In this document: in pieces, positions 43,130-52,666 of the stretch
Layout: the number at the start of each line of letters is the position of its first letter
How positions within the stretch are numbered: the first letter of the stretch is position 1
From: Providencia rettgeri
Lineage (GTDB): Bacteria; Pseudomonadota; Gammaproteobacteria; Enterobacterales; Enterobacteriaceae
Length of the DNA stretch: 64,000 nt
Assembly: GCF_001874625.1 (NCBI RefSeq)
Contig: NZ_CP017671.1
Location: 992,001 to 1,056,000 of the forward strand
Direction: 5' to 3'
Notes under the pieces: model-generated
The model's database searches: none
Told to the model about the DNA's origin: nothing
Seen by the model: the letters and a program-made list of their open reading frames with translations, nothing else
Translations under genes and position numbers: made by a program

Positions 43130-44107
43130 TCATTTGCGACCGTGATATTCTTTCTCAATCAGCTCCGTAACCATATCAACAATGGACTTATTGTAGGCTT
43201 GGGCCAACTCATCCAAGTGATTTTTTACATCAATATCCAACTCACAATTTAATATTTTTATATTGTTTCGTCCTTTACGATATGCACGTTGTCTCCACGC
43301 TTTTTTCATATCCAATAACAACATTTTTCTCTCACTATGGTGTCTAAAATGCCAAGAGCGCAGTACGGCATAAATAACTAAGGGTAATTCCCCTTCACCA
43401 CTTGGATTAAATAATTCAAGAGTATTAATCCCCCCGTAACTACGCTCAGCTCTTTCTTTATCATTATATTTTTTTAAGTATTCCCATGTCCAAATAGCCG
43501 CATCTCTTCCTCCATCGCTTAACCAAGTCATCTCTTTGACATTTTGAGACTCCTCATTCCATTGCGCCTTAATTTCGTCCATCAGCATTTTTTTTGTATT
43601 GCGCTGAAAAACCGCGCAATTAAAAAAATAGGTAATCGCTTTGAATCTATCTATATGTGATAATTGAACAGGTTCAATGCGAAGTAATTCAAACCAATTT
43701 CTTGGGACATCATCATTATATTTGGATAAATAAAATCCTGATGCCGCTCTATCAATATCGAAAGCATATCGACGATAAAATCCCGAATTATCACCACTAT
43801 TAAATAACACTCCCCAAATAAAAGCGCATGCATTTTCGTCATTAAAAAACCAAGAGAAATCAGACTCCGGTAATACATTCCTCTCCGTTACATCCATTGC
43901 TGAGAAAAGATATTCCTCATCTCGATAATCTCTTCTTTCGAGAAGATAATTTAACGTATCTTTAATTATTGTGAAGTTATTTACATCTAAACCGGGTGTA
44001 TTCAGATGCTCAAGATATCTATTTCCGAGCAAAACTCTAATAAAGAAAAGTGCCTTTATTCCATTTTTATTTTTTATTAAGTTGTTGATGTATGATTGAA
44101 TGACCAT
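43130..44107 (-). CDS. Unknown island protein with ribbon-helix-helix-like C-terminus
   Basis: The 325 residues match no family I recognise. The body is mixed alpha/beta, rich in aromatic residues (FSWFFNDENACAFIWGVLF, YFFNCAVFQRNTKKM). The last 45 residues (NCELDIDVKNHLDELAQAYN, then KSIVDMVTELIEKEY) fit a strand-helix-helix DNA-binding unit of the Arc/MetJ type. That suggests an autoregulatory or DNA-targeted protein. It lies 270 bp upstream of the YaaW-like gene, across a stem-loop, on the same strand. Base composition is lower in GC than that of its neighbours. Confidence 0.65.
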   Translation of the reverse strand: MVIQSYINNLIKNKNGIKALFFIRVLLGNRYLEHLNTPGLDVNNFTIIKDTLNYLLERRDYRDEEYLFSAMDVTERNVLPESDFSWFFNDENACAFIWGVLFNSGDNSGFYRRYAFDIDRAASGFYLSKYNDDVPRNWFELLRIEPVQLSHIDRFKAITYFFNCAVFQRNTKKMLMDEIKAQWNEESQNVKEMTWLSDGGRDAAIWTWEYLKKYNDKERAERSYGGINTLELFNPSGEGELPLVIYAVLRSWHFRHHSERKMLLLDMKKAWRQRAYRKGRNNIKILNCELDIDVKNHLDELAQAYNKSIVDMVTELIEKEYHGRK

Positions 44108-44931
44108 CTAAAATCTGCCTTCTACGTCGTAGTGTATGTGCGTTTATTATGAATCTATTTTTATTTTTTTTATGTGACGTTGTAGGCATATCAGTACAAA
44201 AAAGATGAAAAAGGGAAGGTTATTTGTTGTAGGGATGTAGTGAAAAAAGGCGGTGATTTATCATTGAATGGATAAAAAGGAGCCTGTTATCGCGAGAAAT
44301 AACGTGAATTTTCGCTTGAAAAAAGGACTAACTTTTCAATTCTACTGACTAAGCCATTGTAGTGTTATTTTATGTATAGGGTATGCTTTTGTATTTAATT
44401 GACCTAAAAGCAACCATATCAAAACTAGGATTGTTTATTATTATATTATAACTATATTAACTATGATAATACTCAATTTATCACCTTATAATTATACACT
44501 ACGTTTTTCATTATAGTAGCAAACACAATGCTTACGATTAATTGTCTACTAAGTATACACTGCTTACTCTTATTGTACAGTCTTTAAACCAATTACTCCG
44601 CTAGAATAATAACGTATTCAAATAGTGATTACTGAACCCTATTTTTACATTAAGCGGTAAATAGATGCTCGTATTTAATAAATAACACAAATCATATCAA
44701 CAACGGGTAATTAGAGTTCTACTGACAGTAATCACCTTTACATACGGCTTCCTCATTATCTGAAAATACTGATTAAGGAGCACCGTAAAATACTAATCTT
44801 GTTAAGCGACTGACTCGTTATCATTATCGGCCCTTACTTTTCATTAGAGATTAGGACTGATACCCATTAAAAATTAAAAATAACTTCTCTGCCTGATGAT
44901 ACGAACCTTTATTCGATCGCAGGTAACTAAA
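44108..44931. other. 824-bp A+T-rich region without genes
   Basis: No credible frame is present. It separates divergent minus- and plus-strand island genes and is strongly A+T-rich, with short ATTATATTATAA-type runs around 44430-44470. It therefore holds promoters for both sides and could contain a replication origin for the Gp2-like gene that follows, though no iterons were recognised. Confidence 0.5.
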
Positions 44932-45972
44932 ATGACAAATTGTGCACTTCACTTAAATCAAGTTGTTCTCTCAACCACGTTTGAACATGACTGTTTAACG
45001 CTCACTCGAGACCACTCACTGCGTGAGCTGGTGTCTCTACTCATGGGTAATATTAAACACCTTTCAAAACATCTAACTCATAAATTAGATTTATATAAAG
45101 GCATTCCTTTGTCGCCTAATAACCCACGCTTAAAACTCACCTCGACATCTCCCAAAGGTGAGCTCTTTTTAGAAACGCTCAAGTTCACCCGTTACATTCA
45201 ATCAATGAAAATATCGCAAATACAGCGCTTGCATCCCACTCTTGTGCTCTTGGTCTCTCTTGTTAACAAATACCGCCTAAGCGACATTCTGATAGACAAA
45301 GATAAATACTGGTTGGTGGATACCCCTGAACACGTTCAGTGGCTTAATGAAGTCTTCCGTGAGTTTCAAAGCACATTGAAGAGCCCTGACTACAAAAAGC
45401 AAGTTCATACCTTCGAGCAAGGCGCTCAGAGGAACTACAGACGGGCTCAGCAGTACATTGACTCGTTGTACCAACGTTACTCCAAACTGTTAGTTGTACG
45501 AGTAGATCTGTCTTACAAAAGTGGTATTTGTCACAGAGTCAAAGCTCATCACCTTCGCCAGCATCGCCAAGCCCTGTACAAAGCCATTAATAGCAACCCA
45601 CTCTTTTCATGCTGCGTCGGGTATATCTTGAAATTGGAATTCGGTATGGAAAAAGGCTTCCATTACCACGCTTTGTTTTTCTTTAACGGTCAGAAAGTGA
45701 GGCAGGACATCACGCTGGGTAAACTCATTGGTGAACTCTGGCAAGAACGTATTACAGAGTGGGCAGGCCTGTACTTTAACTGTAATTACCAAAAAGAAAA
45801 GTATCGTGAACTGGGGATTGGCTTACTAAAACGTGCTGATGCGGGGAGTAAGAAAGGATTGTTCAATGCGGTAAGGTATTTATGTAAAGCCGATGCATGG
45901 GTCCGTCTGGCTGTGCCTGAACTTAAACGCACCTTTTGGCGAGGTGAAATCAAACCAAGAAAACGCCAGTAG
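44932..45972 (+). CDS. Inovirus Gp2 / YagK-YfjJ-like replication protein
   Basis: The protein has 346 residues from the ATG at 44932 (CAGGTAACTAAA upstream); the in-frame ATG at 44896 has no binding site. It has a Rep-like core: LLVVRVDLSYK, KLEFGMEKGFHYHALFFFNG (HUH metal motif as HYH) and LFNAVRYLCKADAW. It matches the YagK/YfjJ proteins of P4-like islands, also called inovirus-type Gp2. Family members are thought to nick DNA for rolling-circle-type replication. No phage structural genes follow, so it acts with AlpA in island biology, if at all. Confidence 0.75.
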   Translation: MTNCALHLNQVVLSTTFEHDCLTLTRDHSLRELVSLLMGNIKHLSKHLTHKLDLYKGIPLSPNNPRLKLTSTSPKGELFLETLKFTRYIQSMKISQIQRLHPTLVLLVSLVNKYRLSDILIDKDKYWLVDTPEHVQWLNEVFREFQSTLKSPDYKKQVHTFEQGAQRNYRRAQQYIDSLYQRYSKLLVVRVDLSYKSGICHRVKAHHLRQHRQALYKAINSNPLFSCCVGYILKLEFGMEKGFHYHALFFFNGQKVRQDITLGKLIGELWQERITEWAGLYFNCNYQKEKYRELGIGLLKRADAGSKKGLFNAVRYLCKADAWVRLAVPELKRTFWRGEIKPRKRQ

Positions 45973-46008
45973 TTAGCAACCAAGTTATTTTTTACACATC
46001 CGGTTAAT

Positions 46009-46036
46009 GATGTGGAGTGATATCCACATCCCATTT
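46009..46036 (+). terminator. Terminator-like hairpin between gp2-like gene and alpA
   Basis: GATGTGGA (46009-46016) pairs perfectly with TCCACATC (46023-46030), followed by CCATTTTT. It lies 36 bp after the Gp2-like stop. Confidence 0.65.
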
Positions 46037-46085
46037 TTCGATATCGCTCCTGCTTTTTACACACATTAAAAACAGGAGTTTTACC

Positions 46086-46322
46086 ATGAGCACGCAAACT
46101 GAAAATATTGCATTACTTGATGACCAATTTATTGACATGAAATTTATCACCGCACTAACGGGGTTAACGGATAAGTGGTTCTACAAATTAATCCAAGAGG
46201 GTGAGTTCCCCAAACCCATCAAGTTTGGTCGCATGTCGCGCTGGTTAAAAAGTGAAGTCGTACAGTGGTTACAAGCACGCATTGATGAATCGAGAGGAGC
46301 CAACACAACTCTTGAATCCTAA
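46086..46322 (+). CDS. AlpA-family regulator
   Basis: The protein has 78 residues from the ATG at 46086 (AACAGGAG upstream); a longer start at 46017 lies in the hairpin. The MerR-like helix-turn-helix MKFITALTGLTDKWFYKLIQ and the wing KFGRMSRWLKSEVVQWL are typical of AlpA regulators. These proteins switch on integrase expression and island excision in P4-like elements. The matching integrase is not in this window. Confidence 0.85.
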   Translation: MSTQTENIALLDDQFIDMKFITALTGLTDKWFYKLIQEGEFPKPIKFGRMSRWLKSEVVQWLQARIDESRGANTTLES

Positions 46323-46573
46323 GGCGCTAGAGCGAGTCGCCGTGCATTTTCCATAGCATACCCACCCATTACCCACCAACTCAATTTCAACCACACCTGG
46401 TGCGATTGAATGCGCTCTAGGCAAAGCTACGCCCTAAACATACGAACCTGGCTCGATACGCATGCAGGCACAGCTCAGTGGTCTTCTAAGTTTCAAGGTG
46501 GGTTGCCGAGTGTGGATCCTGAATGTTGGGTACTCAGAACGTTTAGTTTAAATTTTACAGAAGGAGCACAACC

Positions 46574-46999
46574 ATGCTTAAATTACACGAAGTCAAAATG
46601 TCGCTAGCCTTAACGCAGAACAATCGTTTCGTGGGAGCCACCCAAGAACCGAGTTATTCACGAGAAAACTATTACTGTGCTCACTGCGGTGAGCCCGTCA
46701 CACTGCACAAGACGCCAACGGAGTCATGGTTTACCCATTCTGATCCTCAGAGCGCAGAGCATTGTCCGCGGGTCATCAGTAAGATCAAGAACTTAGAAGA
46801 CAAGGCACGACTGAGCACACAGGTTCGATCAGTTTCACCAATATTAAAGATCACGGATTGGTTTTGCGTGCAGTGTCGTGAGTATTTTACAAGTAATCAA
46901 AAATGTTGCCCGAAGTGCCATGAGGGGATTTGGTGTATTCCTGCCCAGAATGTAACAGAGGAACATCAGCCTAAAACAGAAAAATCGTTTCCATTATGA
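46574..46999 (+). CDS. Zinc-ribbon island protein (CoiA-like N-terminus)
   Basis: The 141 residues have two zinc sites: YYCAHCGEPVTLH (with a later HC) and FCVQCREYF/CCPKCHEG. The first, followed by SWFTHSDPQ, resembles the N-terminal zinc finger of CoiA-type competence proteins and small P4-island zinc-ribbon proteins. GAAGGAG precedes the start. It stands downstream of AlpA after 250 bp that hold only an inverted CTAGAGCG/CGCTCTAG pair. Confidence 0.6.
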   Translation: MLKLHEVKMSLALTQNNRFVGATQEPSYSRENYYCAHCGEPVTLHKTPTESWFTHSDPQSAEHCPRVISKIKNLEDKARLSTQVRSVSPILKITDWFCVQCREYFTSNQKCCPKCHEGIWCIPAQNVTEEHQPKTEKSFPL

Positions 47000-47157
47000 C
47001 CTTTTAATGCTCATGGTGTTAGGTTAATCAATCACGCTTTCGCTAAATGTGACCACGGTACTGCCACCAAAATTAAGCCTACCCTGATAAGCTCACCGAA
47101 GAAGAGGAGTTAAGGCAGAATTTTCATATCGAGGAACGGCTGTTACGCTACCACCCT

Positions 47158-47439
47158 ATGCTGGAAGGTATACTGCTCAGTGAATGTGTGCGTCTTAAAC
47201 AGCACGCTTTTGCTAACAAGTTAATCAGTTTATTTCAGCAATTTAATGATCCGGAAATACGCCCGAAATTGGTCTGGTTATGTTGGTATGATTTGCTGTT
47301 AGGGGCACAGTTAGACGATTGGAACCATACACTTAAGTTGAAATCCAAAGAACAACTCGTAGAATGGGTGATTGATAGGCAAGCCGAAAATTGGGGATTA
47401 ACAGCTATCATGGATGAATATGTGTTGTTCAGCCGATAA
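47158..47439 (+). CDS. Helical protein, probably a frameshifted or 5'-truncated gene
   Basis: From the ATG at 47158 there are 93 residues, but the same frame is open back to a stop at about 47080 and reads PDKLTEEEELRQNFHIEERL without any start codon. One frame over, upstream codons read NHAFAKCDHGTATKIK. A one-base frameshift near 47085 would join the two into a longer protein. No family is recognised. It is the last coding trace of the island before the T6SS relic. Confidence 0.4.
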   Translation: MLEGILLSECVRLKQHAFANKLISLFQQFNDPEIRPKLVWLCWYDLLLGAQLDDWNHTLKLKSKEQLVEWVIDRQAENWGLTAIMDEYVLFSR

Positions 47440-48106
47440 GCATGGTAAAGCAATTTGGAGAGCAACATGAATAATATCATTAATGTACTGCTATGTAAGA
47501 TATGCTGATGTTCTTTCTCATGATAAATCTCATATCTGATAACGTTATGCGTTCACTTCAGACTGTATTTGACCCTATATTTCCAGACACTTATGTAATT
47601 ACCTTGCGGATGGCAATCAATCAGGCAAACTGATGTCACTGCTATATGTACAACCGTCCTCTGAGGCTTAAGTCATGCTGTCGTCGAGGGTGATGAATCC
47701 ACTGAGATGCCCCTGAGTTGCGTAATACCCACCTTTTATCTATTATTGACAGGGGGCATAACTCTATATATGAGTATTCATATTTATTTAAATAGATAAA
47801 AAATATTGTTGGATTGTCTCACTTTACCTATAATTAAAACCATTTATTTGAGATAAGTTACTTATTATTGTTTGATGTGAAAGCGAGTTTTTCGTTGTCT
47901 TTTTAATGGTCTCTGAGGACGGATTTGCTTTCGAATAATTTACCGTTTTACCTTATGAGCCTTGGTTTACGGCTAAGGGCGGTAGCATATCAAAATATCA
48001 ATAATGCTTTACTTTCTAAATTTGAATACAGCACCTTACTTCTGTGTTGTTTAGGAAAAAAGGGGCAGAATGCCAATTGCTTTTGCTTAAATGAAAGGAT
48101 CATTGA
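47440..48106. other. 667-bp region without an intact gene
   Basis: The left half shows nothing recognisable. The right part (about 47930-48106) keeps a short frame with LGLRLRAVAYQNINN immediately upstream of the tssK relic and may be the end of the preceding T6SS gene, but this is too short to name. Confidence 0.4.
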
Positions 48107-48319
48107 ATGAAAATTTACCGCCCATTATGGAATGAAGGCGCATTGTTCTCTCCGCAACAATTTCAACAACAAGCTTAGTGGGAGGTATTTACAAATCAAG
48201 GTGTTTCCGGTTTATCTTCTCCTTTTACCTAGGGAGTGGAAAAAGTTGAACTGGATGAATCACTTTTATCGTCAGGTCGCTTGCAAGTTCATCAATTACG
48301 GGCGTGGTTGTCAAATTAA
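48107..48319 (+). pseudogene. tssK: tssK (T6SS baseplate) 5' remnant with two amber stops
   Basis: The 71-codon frame begins MKIYRPLWNEGALFSPQQFQ, the conserved start of TssK (ImpJ/VasE), and continues WEVFTNQGVSGLSSPF and LLSSGRLQVHQLRAWL. TAG codons interrupt it after codon 23 and again 18 codons later, and homology ends at a TAA at 48317. TssK is normally about 440-450 residues. This is a dead fragment of a type VI cluster, left between the island and the O-antigen locus. Confidence 0.8.
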
Positions 48320-48567
48320 CTATGCCATTTCAATAACCACTAATTAAAGTGATATCAACTTTTTGGAGATCTAAGAGGCCAACCTATATCAGCCGTTTGC
48401 TGAAAATAATGAAATATCAAAAGGGTGCGGACTAAAGTGGGGGGAGGGGATCACAGTAAGATTTATCTGTAAGTATATCTTATTTATAGATAGTTTAGTT
48501 AACAACTATCTCACTCGAGCTTATTTGTGTATAATAGCCAAAATTAGTTGAGTAAATTAAGAATTAT
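48320..48567. promoter_or_regulatory. O-antigen leader region with promoter candidate
   Basis: TATAAT at 48530-48535 is a good -10 element placed 33 bp upstream of the JUMPStart sequence. The -35 is not clear. The rest of the stretch holds no gene. Confidence 0.5.
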
Positions 48568-48606
48568 CAGTGAACAGGTAGCTGTAAGCCCGGGGCGGTA
48601 GCGTGC
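48568..48606 (+). promoter_or_regulatory. JUMPStart sequence with ops element
   Basis: A 39-bp segment from CAGTGAACAGGTAGCTG to the ops core GGCGGTAGCGTG (48594-48605) matches the JUMPStart element found before enterobacterial polysaccharide operons. The ops core pauses RNA polymerase and recruits RfaH, which suppresses termination over long O-antigen transcripts. It lies 69 bp upstream of rmlB and marks the start of the O-antigen locus. Confidence 0.92.
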
Positions 48607-48674
48607 CAAAATCATGAGCTAACTACTTTTAGCACTCTGTTTTTCATAATCAAAATACGACTTATTATTCCAAG

Positions 48675-49733
48675 ATGAAAATATTAGTTACTGGTGGTGC
48701 AGGCTTTATTGGTTCTGCGGTTGTTCGTCATATTATTAATAATACCAATGACGCTATTATTAATGTCGATAAACTAACTTATGCAGGAAATTTAGAGTCG
48801 CTTAACTCTGTTTGTGAAAATAATCGCTATACATTTATTCAAGCAGATATTTGTGATGCAAAATTAATTACGGATATATTTAAGCAACATCAACCCGATG
48901 CCATAATGCACTTAGCAGCCGAATCACATGTTGACCGTTCTATTGATGGCCCAAGTGAGTTTATCCAAACCAATATCATTGGTACTTACACATTATTAGA
49001 AGCCGCGCGCCAATATTGGAATCAACTCCCAACAGATAAAAAAGCCGCCTTCCGCTTTCACCATATATCCACTGATGAAGTTTATGGCGACCTTGAATCA
49101 ACAACAGATCTTTTCACTGAAACAACACCATATGCGCCAAGTAGCCCTTACTCTGCGTCAAAAGCGTCTAGTGATCATTTAGTCAGAGCGTGGCAACGTA
49201 CCTATGGTTTACCAACCATCGTAACAAACTGCTCTAATAACTATGGTCCATTCCACTACCCTGAAAAACTGATCCCTTTAATCATCTTAAATGCATTAGA
49301 AGGAAAAGCTCTGCCTGTTTACGGTAACGGACAACAGATCAGAGATTGGTTATATGTAGAAGACCATGCACGAGCACTCTATAAAGTCGTTACTGAAGGT
49401 AAGATTGGTGAAACCTACAATATTGGCGGTCATAATGAAAAAGCCAACATTGATGTGGTAAAAACAATTTGTAGCATCCTTGAAGAACTCGTACCAAACA
49501 AACCGAATAATATTGAGAATTATAGTGATCTAATTACTTATGTGACTGATAGGCCAGGTCACGACTTACGTTATGCCATTGATGCTACAAAGATTAAAAA
49601 TGAACTGAGCTGGGTACCGGACGAAACATTTGAAACGGGTCTACGTAAAACGGTTGAATGGTATTTAAAGAACTCAGAATGGTGTGAATCAGTTCAAAAT
49701 AATAAATATAATAGAGAAAGACTAGGGGCTTAA
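48675..49733 (+). CDS. rmlB: dTDP-glucose 4,6-dehydratase
   Basis: The 352-residue extended short-chain dehydrogenase has an NAD-binding TGGAGFIGS motif near the N-terminus, catalytic Thr133-Asp134-Glu135 (STDEVYG) and Tyr159-xxx-Lys163 (YSASK). It converts dTDP-glucose to dTDP-4-keto-6-deoxyglucose, the branch point for dideoxy-amino sugars. It is the first gene after JUMPStart and is followed by rmlA with 2 bp between. The absence of rmlC and rmlD here shows that the product goes to the Fdt-type genes, not to rhamnose. Confidence 0.96.
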   Translation: MKILVTGGAGFIGSAVVRHIINNTNDAIINVDKLTYAGNLESLNSVCENNRYTFIQADICDAKLITDIFKQHQPDAIMHLAAESHVDRSIDGPSEFIQTNIIGTYTLLEAARQYWNQLPTDKKAAFRFHHISTDEVYGDLESTTDLFTETTPYAPSSPYSASKASSDHLVRAWQRTYGLPTIVTNCSNNYGPFHYPEKLIPLIILNALEGKALPVYGNGQQIRDWLYVEDHARALYKVVTEGKIGETYNIGGHNEKANIDVVKTICSILEELVPNKPNNIENYSDLITYVTDRPGHDLRYAIDATKIKNELSWVPDETFETGLRKTVEWYLKNSEWCESVQNNKYNRERLGA

Positions 49734-49735
49734 AA

Positions 49736-50602
49736 GTGAAAGGTATTATTTTAGCGGGTGGTTCTGGTACAAGGTTATATCCAATAACCATGGGAGTATC
49801 TAAACAGTTACTACCTATTTACGATAAACCTATGATTTATTATCCGCTATCAGTACTTATGTTAGCAGGGATCCGTGAAATACTTATTATTACAACACCT
49901 GAAGATCAAAGCAGCTTCGAACGCTTATTAGGTGACGGTTCTCAGTTTGGTATTTCATTACAATATGCAATACAACCAAAACCTGAAGGTTTAGCGCAAG
50001 CTTTTATTATCGGCGAAGAGTTTATTGGTTCGGATAGTGTGTGTTTGGTTCTGGGGGATAATATTTTTTGGGGGCAAGGTTTCTCGCCAAAACTACTAAA
50101 AGCTGCTAGCTCGCAAACAGGAGCGACAATATTTGGTTATGAAGTTCAAGACCCTGAAAGATTTGGTGTTGTAGAATTAGATGCTGATTTTAATGCTGTC
50201 TCTATAGAAGAAAAACCTCTAAAACCAAAATCAAAGTATGCAGTTACTGGTTTATATTTTTATGATAACGATGTTATTGAGATCGCAAAAAATATCCGGC
50301 CATCTGATCGTGGCGAACTTGAAATCACCACTGTAAACCAAATTTACCTAAAAAATAAGAACCTTAAGGTTGAATTGTTAGGTCGAGGTTTTGCTTGGCT
50401 AGATACGGGAACACACGATAGTTTGCTTGAGGCATCTAGTTTTGTGGAAACCATAGAAAAACGCCAAGGTTTTAAAATCGCTTGTTTAGAAGAAATAGCT
50501 TATCGCCAGCAATGGTTAACAGCAGAACAAGTGTTAGAAACAGCAAACAAATGTAGAAAAAATAGTTACGGCGAGTATTTGATTAATCTTATAGGGAAAT
50601 AA
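49736..50602 (+). CDS. rmlA: Glucose-1-phosphate thymidylyltransferase
   Basis: The 288-residue nucleotidyltransferase has the signature [11 protein letters not shown] at residues 8-18, [10 protein letters not shown] and [10 protein letters not shown]. It makes dTDP-glucose from dTTP and glucose 1-phosphate. The start is GTG at 49736, with TAGGGG upstream. It supplies RmlB within the same operon. Confidence 0.96.
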   Translation: MKGIILAGGSGTRLYPITMGVSKQLLPIYDKPMIYYPLSVLMLAGIREILIITTPEDQSSFERLLGDGSQFGISLQYAIQPKPEGLAQAFIIGEEFIGSDSVCLVLGDNIFWGQGFSPKLLKAASSQTGATIFGYEVQDPERFGVVELDADFNAVSIEEKPLKPKSKYAVTGLYFYDNDVIEIAKNIRPSDRGELEITTVNQIYLKNKNLKVELLGRGFAWLDTGTHDSLLEASSFVETIEKRQGFKIACLEEIAYRQQWLTAEQVLETANKCRKNSYGEYLINLIGK

Positions 50603-50604
50603 TA

Positions 50605-51012
50605 ATGAAACTAGTGAATACAATTGAATTTAAGAAACTTGGTGATGATAGAGGTTCGCTGGTTTCATTAGAGCAAAATAAAAATATTCCATTTGAAATT
50701 AAACGTATTTATTACATCTTTGGCACTAAAGATGGGGTTTCACGTGGGTTTCATGCACATAAAGAGTTAAGACAGCTCGCTATATGTGTCCGTGGAAGCT
50801 GCCGTTTTGTTATGGATGATGGCAAAAATAAAGAAGAAATTATTTTAAATTGTCCGCATACAGGTTTATTGATTGAGCCTATGCAATGGCACGAAATGTA
50901 TGATTTTTCAGAGGACTGTATTGTCGTAGTTCTAGCAAACGACCACTATAATGAAAGTGATTATATCCGTAATTATAGTGATTTTCTTACTTATAATAAT
51001 TCTCTAGCTTAA
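50605..51012 (+). CDS. fdtA: dTDP-4-keto-6-deoxyhexose 3,4-ketoisomerase (FdtA/QdtA-like)
   Basis: The 135-residue cupin of the FdtA/WxcM family shows GDDRGSLVSLEQ, IKRIYYIFGTKDGVSRGFHAHKEL (two pieces; catalytic His in FHAHK) and PMQWHEMYDFSED. It moves the keto group from C4 to C3 of dTDP-4-keto-6-deoxyglucose. FdtA and QdtA differ only in the C4 configuration of the product. I cannot decide between Fuc3N and Qui3N pathways by eye, so the symbol is provisional. Confidence 0.85.
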   Translation: MKLVNTIEFKKLGDDRGSLVSLEQNKNIPFEIKRIYYIFGTKDGVSRGFHAHKELRQLAICVRGSCRFVMDDGKNKEEIILNCPHTGLLIEPMQWHEMYDFSEDCIVVVLANDHYNESDYIRNYSDFLTYNNSLA

Positions 51013-51014
51013 AT

Positions 51015-51536
51015 ATGATATTACAATCTAAAACAGTAAAACTTCGTTTAGTTAATGAGAGTGATGCATCTTTCATATTATCACTTAGATTAAATGAAAA
51101 CTATAATAAATTCTTATCTTCTGTGAATAACGATATTGAAAAACAAAAAGTTTGGATCAGAAATTATAAACAGAAAGAAAATAATAATGAAGAATTCTAT
51201 TTCATCATCGAAACTCTAGATGGCATTCCTTGTGGAACTGTCAGAATTTACGACATTCACAATAACTCATTTTCTTGGGGGAGCTGGATACTGAATGAAT
51301 CAAAAACAAGAACTGCCGCTATAGAAAGTGCATTATTAGTATATATTTTCGGCTTTGATATTAAAGGTTATTCACGTTGTCACTTTGAAGTTATGAAAGG
51401 AAATGAAAAGGTAATTTCATTTCATGAAAAATTCAATGCCAAAAGGACTCATGAAGACGACATTCATTATTTTTATGAAGTATTTCCTAGTGATATTTTA
51501 GATATTAAAAATAAATTTCAAAATTTTATCAAGTAG
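51015..51536 (+). CDS. GNAT-type acetyltransferase (FdtC-like role)
   Basis: The 173 residues have the layout of RimJ/RimL-type GNAT N-acetyltransferases: [17 protein letters not shown] at the start, GTVRIYDI and a C-terminal [13 protein letters not shown]. Its position between the ketoisomerase and aminotransferase genes, with 2-bp and 8-bp spacers, indicates acetylation of the 3-amino group of the dTDP sugar. It is not of the left-handed beta-helix type used by QdtC, which mildly favours the Fuc3NAc route. This is inference. Confidence 0.75.
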   Translation: MILQSKTVKLRLVNESDASFILSLRLNENYNKFLSSVNNDIEKQKVWIRNYKQKENNNEEFYFIIETLDGIPCGTVRIYDIHNNSFSWGSWILNESKTRTAAIESALLVYIFGFDIKGYSRCHFEVMKGNEKVISFHEKFNAKRTHEDDIHYFYEVFPSDILDIKNKFQNFIK

Positions 51537-51544
51537 GTATAAAG

Positions 51545-52666
51545 ATGATTCCTTTCCTAGATTTAAAATCTATAAATAATCAGTATCAAAATGAATTAAA
51601 AGAAGCATGTGATAGAGTTATAGACTCAGGCTGGTATATAATGGGCAATGAGTTAAAAAATTTTGAAAAGAATTTTTCAATTCATTGTGGTGTGAAATAT
51701 ACAATTGGTGTAGCCAATGGTTTAGATGCCTTAACTTTAGTACTGCGTGCATGGAAAGAGCTAGGAAAAATAAAAGCTGGTGATGAGGTCATCGTACAAG
51801 CTAATACCTATATCGCATCCGTCTTAGCTATTACTGAAAATGGCTTAGTACCCGTTCTCGTAGAACCTGATGTTAATACCTATAATTTATCAGTTGAGAA
51901 TATAAAAGCAGCAATTACAGACAAGACAAAAGTTATTTTACCCGTTCATCTCTATGGGCAAATCTCACCAATGCCTAAAATTATGGCTCTTGCACAAAAA
52001 TATAATTTATTAGTTCTAGAGGATTGTGCACAATCTCATGATGCTAGCATCGATGGTAAAAAAGCGGGTAATTGGGGTCATGCGGCAGGATTCAGCTTCT
52101 ATCCAGGAAAAAATCTTGGAGCACTAGGCGATGCCGGAGCAATAACCACTAATGATGAGCAACTAGCAGAAATTTTATATGCCCTAAGAAACTATGGTTC
52201 ACATCAGAAGTACTTAAACCTATATCAGGGTGTTAATAGCCGCCTTGATGAGCTACAAGCTGCGTTGCTCAGTGTGAAACTCAAGTATCTCGGTAATGAA
52301 ACGAAAACTCGCCAAAATATAGCATTAGCTTACTTAGAAAATATTAGTAATCCATTAATTAAGCTCCCATTATTAGTCAATACATATAAAAATAATATAG
52401 AACAACATGTATGGCATTTATTTGTTATAGCAACCGAACATAGGGAATTGCTCCAGAAGCATTTAACTGAAAATGGTATTCAAACATTAATCCATTACCC
52501 TACTCCTCCTCATAAACAACAGGCATACTGCCAATATAAACAACTTTCATTGCCAATTACTGAAAAAATCCACAACGAAGTTCTAAGTATCCCAATCGGA
52601 CCAACAATGACTAATGAAGAAATATCTAAAGTTATTGAAGCATGTAATTCATTTGCGATAAAATGA
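51545..52666 (+). CDS. fdtB: DegT-family sugar aminotransferase (FdtB-like)
   Basis: The 373-residue PLP-dependent aminotransferase has the PLP lysine at Lys189 in [16 protein letters not shown], a phosphate-binding [10 protein letters not shown] and the conserved [10 protein letters not shown]. It aminates the 3-keto-6-deoxy sugar to the 3-amino form. The order isomerase-acetyltransferase-aminotransferase matches other dTDP-Fuc3NAc/Qui3NAc loci. The stop overlaps the start of wzx by 4 bp. Confidence 0.9.
   Translation: MIPFLDLKSINNQYQNELKEACDRVIDSGWYIMGNELKNFEKNFSIHCGVKYTIGVANGLDALTLVLRAWKELGKIKAGDEVIVQANTYIASVLAITENGLVPVLVEPDVNTYNLSVENIKAAITDKTKVILPVHLYGQISPMPKIMALAQKYNLLVLEDCAQSHDASIDGKKAGNWGHAAGFSFYPGKNLGALGDAGAITTNDEQLAEILYALRNYGSHQKYLNLYQGVNSRLDELQAALLSVKLKYLGNETKTRQNIALAYLENISNPLIKLPLLVNTYKNNIEQHVWHLFVIATEHRELLQKHLTENGIQTLIHYPTPPHKQQAYCQYKQLSLPITEKIHNEVLSIPIGPTMTNEEISKVIEACNSFAIK

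Noticed and set aside
47978-47989. Second ops-like element (GGCGGTAGCATA)
   Set aside because: It matches ops at 10 of 12 positions but lacks the JUMPStart context, and lies in what reads as coding sequence upstream of the tssK relic. Chance is more likely.
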